From: an uncultured Oceanospirillales bacterium
GTDB lineage: Bacteria; Pseudomonadota; Gammaproteobacteria; Pseudomonadales; Litorivicinaceae
DNA: 14,474 nucleotides
Assembly: GCA_913061245.1 (NCBI GenBank)
Contig: CAJXTO010000028.1
Coordinates: 1-14,474, forward strand
Direction: 5' to 3'
How positions within the stretch are numbered: position 1 is the first letter of the stretch; each line of letters starts with the position of its first letter. The position numbers and the translations under genes were made by a program. The notes under the pieces were generated by a model. That model saw only the letters and a list, made by a program, of their open reading frames with translations. It did no database searches and was not told the DNA's origin. This document shows, piece after piece, positions 8,262-14,474 of this stretch.

Positions 8262-8273
8262 GTTTCTAGAAAC
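8262..8273. repeat. Perfect palindrome upstream of metY (dyad 2)
   Basis: GTTTCTAGAAAC is a perfect 12-bp palindrome ending 22 bp before the metY start. Its centre is 29 bp from that of dyad 1, and both have TTC on the left arm and GAA on the right. A regulator-binding site for metY is possible. It does not resemble the MetJ box (AGACGTCT). Confidence 0.4.
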
Positions 8274-8295
8274 ACAGTATAAGAGGGCAATAACA

Positions 8296-9567
8296 ATGCG
8301 TGACGAAACACTGGCAATCCATGCGGGATATCAGACTGATCCAACAACAAAGGCGGTCGTTCCACCGATTTGCCAAAACGTCGCGTTTGAGTTTGATGAC
8401 GCGGCTCATGGTGCGGCGTTATTTAATTTGGAAGTTCCGGGTAACATCTACACGCGCATCATGAATCCAACGTGTGATGTGCTTGAGCAGCGTGTTGCTG
8501 CTCTTGAGGGTGGTATTGCAGCACTTGCAGTGTCATCAGGCATGGCCGCAATTACCTACGCGTTACAAACACTTGCAAGCCAAGGCCACAACATCGTTAC
8601 AACACCGCAGCTTTACGGCGGGACATACACGCTATTTGCACATATGTTGCCGAGCCAGGGTGTTGAAGTTCGTTTTGCTGAAACCGACCGCCCTGAAGAT
8701 CTGGAAAAGTTGGTTGATGAAAATACACGTGCAATTTACTGCGAAACGATTGGTAATCCAGCGGGTAACATTGTTGATATCCGCGCGATGGCGACGATGG
8801 CGTCTCGCAATGGACTGCCTTTGGTTGTCGATAACACGGTCGCGACTCCTGCACTGTGTAAGCCAATCGAATTGGGTGCCAACATCGTGGTGCATGCACT
8901 GACTAAATTCATGGGCGGCCACGGTAATTCACTGGGTGGGATTATTGTTGATGGCGGTAATTTCGATTGGACCGCGCAGGCCGATAAATTCCCAGGAATG
9001 ACAGCGCCTGAGCCTGCATACCATGATGTTGTGTATTCAGATGCCTTTGGCCCAGCCGCTTTCATTGCACGAGCTCGTACGGTACCGCTTCGTAACACAG
9101 GCGCGGCACTCGCTCCAATGAATGCGTTCCTGTTGCTGCAGGGAATCGAGACATTGAATCTCCGGATGGAGCGTCATTGTGAAAATACGCAAAAAGTCGC
9201 TGAATTCCTTAAAACGCATCCGAAGGTTGACTGGGTCAGCTATGCAGGACTTCCAGATCATCCCCATCATGCGCTTGCTCAAAGCCAGCTCGGCGGCACG
9301 CCATCGGCCCTTCTCACGTTTGGCGTGAAAGGTGGGTTTGATGCGGGTGTTAAATTTTATGACGCTCTTGGCTTGTTTAAGCGTCTGGTGAATATTGGTG
9401 ATGCGCGGTCATTGGCATGCCATCCAGCCTCGACCACTCATCGTCAATTATCTGATGTAGAGCAACTTTCGGTCGGAGTGAAGCCTGAAATGATTCGTTT
9501 GTGTGTTGGTATTGAGCACATCGATGATATTCTCGCCGATCTTGATCAGGCACTATCATCGGTATGA
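8296..9567 (+). CDS. metY: O-acetylhomoserine sulfhydrylase (PLP-dependent)
   Basis: Predicted to condense O-acetyl-L-homoserine with sulfide to give homocysteine and acetate, the direct-sulfhydrylation route to methionine, in the cytoplasm. It has 423 residues, typical for MetY and longer than most cystathionine gamma-synthases or MetZ (about 380-405). The start RDETLAIHAGY, NIYTRIMNPT, SSGMAAI and the PLP-lysine motif HALTKFMGGHG with Lys204 are all standard for the Cys/Met metabolism PLP family. The start is ATG 8296 with AAGAGGG (8281-8287). Its stop overlaps the hemE start as ATGA, so hemE translation is probably coupled. Substrate choice within this family (acetyl- versus succinyl-homoserine) cannot be proven from sequence alone. 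Its place between gltD and hemE departs from the usual gltBD-hemE order. Confidence 0.93.
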   Translation: MRDETLAIHAGYQTDPTTKAVVPPICQNVAFEFDDAAHGAALFNLEVPGNIYTRIMNPTCDVLEQRVAALEGGIAALAVSSGMAAITYALQTLASQGHNIVTTPQLYGGTYTLFAHMLPSQGVEVRFAETDRPEDLEKLVDENTRAIYCETIGNPAGNIVDIRAMATMASRNGLPLVVDNTVATPALCKPIELGANIVVHALTKFMGGHGNSLGGIIVDGGNFDWTAQADKFPGMTAPEPAYHDVVYSDAFGPAAFIARARTVPLRNTGAALAPMNAFLLLQGIETLNLRMERHCENTQKVAEFLKTHPKVDWVSYAGLPDHPHHALAQSQLGGTPSALLTFGVKGGFDAGVKFYDALGLFKRLVNIGDARSLACHPASTTHRQLSDVEQLSVGVKPEMIRLCVGIEHIDDILADLDQALSSV

Positions 9568-10640
9568 CATCAGAGTTAAAAAACGATCGCTTCCTAAAAG
9601 CACTGCTCCGCCAACCTGTTGACCAAACACCTGTTTGGATGATGCGTCAGGCGGGGCGCTATCTCCCAGAGTATCGGGCCACACGAAAAATCGCAGGTGA
9701 TTTTATGAGCCTCTGTAAAAATGCAGAGCTCGCTTGTGAAGTCACAATTCAACCACTTGAGCGGTATCCACTAGACGCTGCAATTCTGTTCTCAGACATT
9801 TTGACCATTCCAGATGCGATGGATTGTGGTTTGTATTTTGAGGCAGGTGAGGGCCCGCGTTTTGAGCGACCAGTGCGAACGCGCGCGGATATCGAAGCGC
9901 TTCCTGTGCCCCCGATGGCTGATGCCTTGGATTATGTGATGAATGCCGTGAAAACGATTCGTCGCGAACTGAATGGCCGTGTCCCGCTCATTGGGTTTTC
10001 TGGAAGTCCTTGGACTTTAGCGACTTATATGATCGAAGGCGGTGGTTCTAAAGAATACCGTTATGCGAAAGGCTTAATGTATTCAGATCCTGGTGCGTTA
10101 CACACACTGCTTGAAAAGCTCGCAGTTGCAGTAACTGATTATTTAAATGCGCAGATCGCAGCTGGTGCCCAGGCGGTACAGATTTTCGATACTTGGGGTG
10201 GGGTTCTCTCAGAACCCGCTTACCGTGAATTTTCACTCGCTTATATGGAAAAAATTGTCCAAGGCTTGGTTCGTGAGTCTGAAGGCCGCCAAGTTCCAGT
10301 CATCCTATTTACCAAAGGTGGCGGAGCATGGCTTGAGCAAATGGCTGCAACAGGATGTGATGCGCTGGGTCTTGATTGGACTGTAGATCTGGGTCGTTGT
10401 CGTGAACGTGTGGGTTCACAGGTGGCGCTTCAGGGGAATCTTGACCCATCTGTATTGTTCGGATCTGATGCGTTGATTACTTCTGAAGTGGAAAGGCTTC
10501 TGAAGAGTTTTGGTCCAAATCCCGGACACATATTTAATTTAGGCCATGGTATCAATCAGCACGTTGATCCTCAGCGTCCTGCCACTATGATTGATGCAGT
10601 GCAAAGAATTAGCCGAGAGATTCACTCCGGCTCACATTGA
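9564..10640 (+). CDS. hemE: Uroporphyrinogen III decarboxylase
   Basis: Removes the four acetate carboxyls of uroporphyrinogen III to give coproporphyrinogen III, a cofactor-free step of heme synthesis in the cytoplasm. It has 358 residues, normal length. The first family signature PVWMMRQAGRYLPEYR covers residues 23-38, with the substrate-binding Arg28 and Arg32. The invariant catalytic Asp is Asp78 (ILFSDIL). The second signature, GFSGSPWTLATYMIEG, is intact, as is the C-terminal FNLGHGI motif. The start is ATG 9564, overlapping the metY stop by 4 nt. The upstream binding site is weak, which suggests it depends on re-initiating ribosomes. No separate promoter is apparent, so expression probably follows metY. 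Confidence 0.98.
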   Translation: MTSELKNDRFLKALLRQPVDQTPVWMMRQAGRYLPEYRATRKIAGDFMSLCKNAELACEVTIQPLERYPLDAAILFSDILTIPDAMDCGLYFEAGEGPRFERPVRTRADIEALPVPPMADALDYVMNAVKTIRRELNGRVPLIGFSGSPWTLATYMIEGGGSKEYRYAKGLMYSDPGALHTLLEKLAVAVTDYLNAQIAAGAQAVQIFDTWGGVLSEPAYREFSLAYMEKIVQGLVRESEGRQVPVILFTKGGGAWLEQMAATGCDALGLDWTVDLGRCRERVGSQVALQGNLDPSVLFGSDALITSEVERLLKSFGPNPGHIFNLGHGINQHVDPQRPATMIDAVQRISREIHSGSH

Positions 10641-10647
10641 GGTCGAT

Positions 10648-11946
10648 ATGATGCGCATATTGAGTATTGTGTTAGGTCTCACCCTGGCAGGCAGTGCCAT
10701 GGCTGAGTCCAAAGGATTATCTGATATCTACAACCTTGCCGTTGCAAACGATCCCTCATTGCGAGCGCAGATTGCGACACGTGATGCCGCTCGCGCGTCT
10801 AAAGAAGGTTTTGAATCGCGTAGGGGCCCCACGGTCTCTGCAAGTATTTCGTCTGCTCAAACCGATAATGCAATGACGAATGAGGATTCCACTTTAAATA
10901 CAGCATCCGTTACGGTCTCCATCCCTGTTTATGATCGCGCATTGAATAAGCAAATCGAGGGAGCTCGATACTCATCTTCGGCAGCTGGTGCTGTATTAAA
11001 TACAGCCAGACAGTCGCACATTGTGACTGTTGCTCAAGCGTATTTTGATGTGTTGTCGGCAGAGCGCGACCTTGCCGCTGCTCAGGCCGAAGTACAGGCT
11101 TTGGAAAAGCAATTAGAGCAGGCGAGTGAGCGATTGGCTGTTGGTATTGGTACCCGTGTTGATGTTGACCAGGCCAGAGCACAGCTCGATCTTTCTAAGG
11201 TGTCGTTGATTGCATCAGAAGTGGATGTCGAAGCCAAGCGTGAAGATCTTAAACGGTTAGTTGATGCTGATTTCACGGCATTGAAAAATTTGTCTGAAGA
11301 CTTTGAAGCATCAATCCATCGCGAACTGAACTCCGATCTTGATTTGCTTGTTGATAGCCACCCTGCTGTGATCGAAAAATCCAACGCGTTCCAAGCTGCT
11401 GTTGCAAACCTCGATGAAGCTCGAGGTGAGCGCTGGCCATCACTCAGCTTATCGTCAACATACCAAGTCTCTGAAACCGAAAATTCAGCGTCTTCGGATG
11501 GATTAACCAGTCAGAAAAATCTATTAACGCTCACCATGAATGTGCCGATCTATGGAAGTGCAACGGGTTCTTTAAGCGCTGCAATTGAAAAGGCCTATGC
11601 TGACATGGTGGTTGCTGAGTCACGCCTTGAAGAATCGCGTCGTGAAGTGAGACGAGATGTGACGATTGCGAGCCGGAATTTGGAAGCGAGTGCGCGTACT
11701 GTTGAAGCACGTCGCTTAGCAATTGTATCTGCTGCAAGTCGCGTCGAGGCGACAGAAGCTGCGTACGCTGTCGGATCAGGCGATATCGTTGAAGTGTTGA
11801 ATGCTAAAAAAGATCTATTCGCCGCAGAACGAGATTTTGCAAAGGCACGACATACCCATGTCATTCGGCAATTAGAATTCGACCAGGCGATCGGTGATTT
11901 GTCTGAATCGGCAATCGCACGTATCGACCAATATTTGGTTCAGTGA
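10648..11946 (+). CDS. tolC: TolC-family outer-membrane efflux/secretion channel
   Basis: A 432-residue outer-membrane factor expected to form a trimeric beta-barrel plus periplasmic helical tunnel, exporting drugs or type I secreted proteins with inner-membrane partners. The signal peptide is residues 1-19 (hydrophobic core ILSIVLGLTLAG, cleavage after AMA). Two internally similar halves each have a helical region. Typical motifs are the early DPSLRAQ, VAQAYFDVL and GIGTRVDVDQARAQLD, and in the second half EAAYAVGSGDIVEVLNA. It is slightly shorter than E. coli TolC (about 490 with signal), lacking a long C-terminal tail. ATG 10648 is used; ATG 10651 is equally possible with GAGG at 10639-10642. 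The frame is open back to 10591, but that part overlaps hemE and precedes a good signal peptide. No membrane-fusion or pump gene is adjacent. Confidence 0.93.
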   Translation: MMRILSIVLGLTLAGSAMAESKGLSDIYNLAVANDPSLRAQIATRDAARASKEGFESRRGPTVSASISSAQTDNAMTNEDSTLNTASVTVSIPVYDRALNKQIEGARYSSSAAGAVLNTARQSHIVTVAQAYFDVLSAERDLAAAQAEVQALEKQLEQASERLAVGIGTRVDVDQARAQLDLSKVSLIASEVDVEAKREDLKRLVDADFTALKNLSEDFEASIHRELNSDLDLLVDSHPAVIEKSNAFQAAVANLDEARGERWPSLSLSSTYQVSETENSASSDGLTSQKNLLTLTMNVPIYGSATGSLSAAIEKAYADMVVAESRLEESRREVRRDVTIASRNLEASARTVEARRLAIVSAASRVEATEAAYAVGSGDIVEVLNAKKDLFAAERDFAKARHTHVIRQLEFDQAIGDLSESAIARIDQYLVQ

Positions 11947-14474
11947 AAATCACGTGAGCTTGGAGTGAGTTCTCCAAGCCATTCGCTGGCATCTTCTAAG
12001 GTGTCAGCGATGATGTGAATCACACCATGAGATTCCTGGACTTTCCCCCTTACTTTTAACAAACGGCTCGCTAAGATTTGTTGTCGGAATGTTTCGACCA
12101 GAGACGGCCATACAAGGCAATTTATTTGTCCATCTTCATCTTCTAGCGTAATGAAAACAACACCAGAAGCTGAACCAGGTCGTTGGCGTGTCGCGACAAG
12201 TCCAGCTACCCAAATTCGAAGGTCGGGATGTCTGGGCAGTCTGTTGAGTTCTGAAGATCGTCGACACATAGAGAACGCAGATTTATCTCGTAATAAGGTC
12301 ATTGGATGTGCCTCAAGTGATAATCCAGTGGTTTGATAGTCCGCGACTAACGTTTCACCAAGGGCTGGAACTCGAGGTTTAAAGTCTTTAACTCCTGAAA
12401 TTACTCCTTGGAATAATGGCAATTGCGACTCCTGATCTCCAAGCTGCCAAAAACTATCAAAACGATTATCTGTGAGTGATCGGAATGCATGGGCACTGGC
12501 TAAGATCTCTAAATCCGCAGTAGAGAGTCCTGTGCGGGTTCGGAAGTCATTGAGATTCTGAAATGGGTGGTGGCGTGTTTGTACCAGAATATTGGCGGTC
12601 TCAAATCGTAATCCTTTGATGAGATGTAGTCCTAGCCGGATACATGGAGTTCCTTCTTTGTTTTCAAGTGTCGAAAACCACTCAGATGCATTGACGTCAA
12701 TCGGTCGAATCTCGATGTCATGCCGTGTGGCATCCTGGAGTAGTTGCGATGGGGTATAAAATCCCATTGGCTGGGCATTGAGTAATCCACAGTAAAATGC
12801 TGCTGGTAAGTGGCATTTGATCCAGGCTGATAAGTACACAAGTAATGCAAAGCTTGCGGCGTGTGATTCAGGGAAACCATATTTTCCAAACCCTTCGATC
12901 TGATGACAGAGTCGTTCAGCAAACTCGCGAGAATGACCTCTGGACAGCATTCCACTCACAATTTTTTCATGGAAATGAGAGAGGCCATTACCACCTTTCC
13001 AGGTCGCCATGGCACGTCTTAAAGCATCAGCCTCACCTGCACTAAAGCCAGCTGCGACCATGACCAATTGAATAACCTGCTCTTGGAAAATAGGTACACC
13101 AAGGGTTCTATCAAGTACTTGACGGATTTCTTTCGGCTGTTGCTCTTTGGGCTCAATCCCCTCGCGGCGTCTGAGATACGGATGCACCATGTCGCCCTGG
13201 ATTGGTCCGGGTCTGACAATCGCGACCTCGACAACAAGGTCATAATACGTCCGTGGTTTGAGTCGAGGGAGCATGGCGAGTTGTGCTCTGGACTCGACTT
13301 GGAAAACTCCAATCGCATCTCCTTTGCATAGCATGTCATATACTTGAGGATCTTCTGGAGCAATGTCAGCAATAGAACGTGGAGGATCTTGATATCGTCC
13401 TTTATTGGGTTGATAGGTCGATTGATACAGTTGGGCGAGTTCCAAGCTTCCACGAATTGCAGTCAGCATTCCGAGTGCGAGAACGTCGACTTTGAGTAGT
13501 CCGAGAGCATCAATATCATCTTTGTCCCATTGCAAGCAGGTTCGATCTTGCATGGCTGTGTTCTCGATGGGGCACAATTCAGACAGTGGACCGCGTGAAA
13601 TGACGAATCCGCCGACATGTTGTGTGAGATGCCTAGGAAAGCCCAAGATTTCTGTCACTAGCTCAGTGAGTAATCGAATTTGAGGGCCTTGAGGATCTAT
13701 GCCAAGTTCAGCGAATCGCTCGATCATGGCATCTTTTTTATCCCACCACGCGAGGCTACCAGAGAGTGCTTCAATTAAATCAAGAGGTAGATCCAGTGCT
13801 TTGCCGACATCCCGGATTGCTGAGCGTTTTTTGTAAGTAATAACGGCTGCCGCGAGGGCTGCCCGTTCTTTCGAATATTTCCGGTAGATATATTGAATGA
13901 CCTCATCACGCCGGTGGTGCTCGAAGTCGACATCGATATCTGGTGGTTCATTACGCTCTTTGGACACAAAGCGCTCAAATAAGACGGATACGCGACTTGG
14001 GTCGACTTCTGTAATGAAGAGGCAATAGCAGACTACTGAGTTGGCAGCAGAGCCTCTGCCCTGACATAAAATGCCCTGCGAGCGTGCATAGGCCACGATA
14101 TCGTGTACGGTTAGGAAGTAGCAGGCGTAGTTCATCTCTTCTATGAGCGTGAGCTCTTTTTCGATAAGCGCAGTCATTTTTTCAGGCACACCTTGCGGCC
14201 ATCGCTGTTGGGCGCCGTCAAATACAAGATCCCTTAAGAATGCGTGCTCACTACGGTATTGCGGTGGGCAAATTTCTTGGGGGTACTCGTAACGTAAGTC
14301 ACTTAATGAAAAGTCGAATCGATCGAGAATGTTGAGTGATTCGTGAAGCCAAGTGCTTGGGTAGCGCTGTTGTAGTCCATGTTCGTCCATGAGAGTGCAC
14401 TCACTCGATCGTTCTAATTGATCTGCAATTTCAACAATCGGAGCACCGAGCCGGATTGCTGTCAGCGTATGTTG
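11940..14474 (-). CDS. dnaE2: Error-prone DNA polymerase DnaE2 (ImuC), C-terminal 844 residues (5' end outside window)
   Basis: Alpha subunit of a C-family DNA polymerase used in SOS translesion synthesis with ImuA/ImuB. The reading frame stays open to the right edge; residues before the ATG at 14388-14390 (LTAIRLGAPI) match the family, so that Met is internal. Visible polymerase features are the catalytic acidic cluster PDIDVDF (D179, D181, D183 of the visible part), the further active-site Asp330 (LLKVDVLALG), GRGSAAN, QHVGGFVIS, GVPIFQEQ, and GFGKYGFPESHAASF before the helix-hairpin-helix region. An OB-fold lies near the C-terminus. The end SSRDFH is the characteristic DnaE2 terminus, and the tau-binding domain of DnaE is absent. 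About 200 N-terminal residues (PHP domain) are missing. Its promoter, any LexA box and any imuAB genes lie outside the window. Its stop overlaps tolC's convergently by 7 bp. Confidence 0.95.
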   Translation of the reverse strand, partial: QHTLTAIRLGAPIVEIADQLERSSECTLMDEHGLQQRYPSTWLHESLNILDRFDFSLSDLRYEYPQEICPPQYRSEHAFLRDLVFDGAQQRWPQGVPEKMTALIEKELTLIEEMNYACYFLTVHDIVAYARSQGILCQGRGSAANSVVCYCLFITEVDPSRVSVLFERFVSKERNEPPDIDVDFEHHRRDEVIQYIYRKYSKERAALAAAVITYKKRSAIRDVGKALDLPLDLIEALSGSLAWWDKKDAMIERFAELGIDPQGPQIRLLTELVTEILGFPRHLTQHVGGFVISRGPLSELCPIENTAMQDRTCLQWDKDDIDALGLLKVDVLALGMLTAIRGSLELAQLYQSTYQPNKGRYQDPPRSIADIAPEDPQVYDMLCKGDAIGVFQVESRAQLAMLPRLKPRTYYDLVVEVAIVRPGPIQGDMVHPYLRRREGIEPKEQQPKEIRQVLDRTLGVPIFQEQVIQLVMVAAGFSAGEADALRRAMATWKGGNGLSHFHEKIVSGMLSRGHSREFAERLCHQIEGFGKYGFPESHAASFALLVYLSAWIKCHLPAAFYCGLLNAQPMGFYTPSQLLQDATRHDIEIRPIDVNASEWFSTLENKEGTPCIRLGLHLIKGLRFETANILVQTRHHPFQNLNDFRTRTGLSTADLEILASAHAFRSLTDNRFDSFWQLGDQESQLPLFQGVISGVKDFKPRVPALGETLVADYQTTGLSLEAHPMTLLRDKSAFSMCRRSSELNRLPRHPDLRIWVAGLVATRQRPGSASGVVFITLEDEDGQINCLVWPSLVETFRQQILASRLLKVRGKVQESHGVIHIIADTLEDASEWLGELTPSSRDFH
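11958..11979. repeat. Hairpin just inside the convergent tolC/dnaE2 ends
   Basis: GCTTGGAG (11958-11965) and CTCCAAGC (11972-11979) are perfect 8-bp arms around a 6-nt loop. The hairpin starts 12 nt after the tolC stop and lies within the last codons of dnaE2. On the plus strand no T-run follows; on the minus strand TTTT occurs 8 nt after the stem. It may stabilise or define transcript 3' ends in both directions. It is not a canonical rho-independent terminator. Confidence 0.4.

Noticed and set aside
8278..8283. TATAAG as a possible -10 box for metY
   Set aside because: It overlaps the AAGAGGG ribosome binding site, so the transcript would lose it, and no -35 lies at acceptable spacing (TTGATT is 25 bp away).
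10591..10647. Longer N-terminus for TolC from ATG 10591
   Set aside because: It lies within hemE and would put 19 hydrophilic residues before a clear signal peptide.
10991..11005. CTGTATTAAATACAG, a near-perfect LexA-box look-alike (arms GCTGTATT/AATACAGC at 10990-11006)
   Set aside because: It is one base shorter than the CTGT-N8-ACAG spacing and lies inside tolC coding for a LNTA stretch, far from any promoter. A similar TTAAATACAGC also occurs near 10894 for the same residues, so it is explained by coding.
14391..14474. Intergenic region right of dnaE2 with a promoter
   Set aside because: The minus-strand frame continues without a stop and its translation matches DnaE2 (LTAIRLG), so this is coding.

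Overview
The window looks like a chromosomal core region of a gammaproteobacterium outside the enterics, of moderate G+C. The order aroK-aroB-damX-like-gltB-gltD-hemE is, from general knowledge, the Pseudomonas/Pseudomonadales arrangement. Here metY sits between gltD and hemE, and tolC follows hemE. No mobile element, tRNA, rRNA, CRISPR array or phage gene was seen. The genes look native in codon style and are closely packed.

Layout. Positions 1-2106 (+) hold a shikimate-pathway operon: the end of aroK, all of aroB, and a DamX-like membrane ATPase, each overlapping the next by 13-14 nt. A 221-bp gap (2107-2327) holds a probable promoter, a weak terminator-like stem, a GC hairpin and a possible 34-codon upstream ORF that ends on the gltB start codon. 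Positions 2328-8222 (+) are gltB and gltD, the two subunits of NADPH glutamate synthase. A 73-bp gap with two dyads precedes metY, hemE and tolC (8296-11946, +). metY and hemE share an ATGA overlap, and tolC follows hemE after 7 bp. On the minus strand, 14474-11940 is the C-terminal 844 residues of dnaE2 (imuC), which runs off the right edge and overlaps the tolC stop by 7 bp.

How the genes work together. AroK and AroB feed chorismate synthesis. GltBD assimilates ammonia into glutamate, the precursor of tetrapyrroles in bacteria using the C5 pathway. HemE carries out a tetrapyrrole step. MetY fixes sulfide into homocysteine. TolC is an outer-membrane export channel. DnaE2 is the polymerase of SOS mutagenesis and is functionally unrelated to the plus-strand genes.

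Nothing here convincingly amounts to a wholly new system. The points most worth checking are the DamX-like ATPase with no SPOR domain, the possible upstream ORF coupled to gltB, the metY insertion with its upstream dyads, and the fully overlapping tolC/dnaE2 convergent ends.
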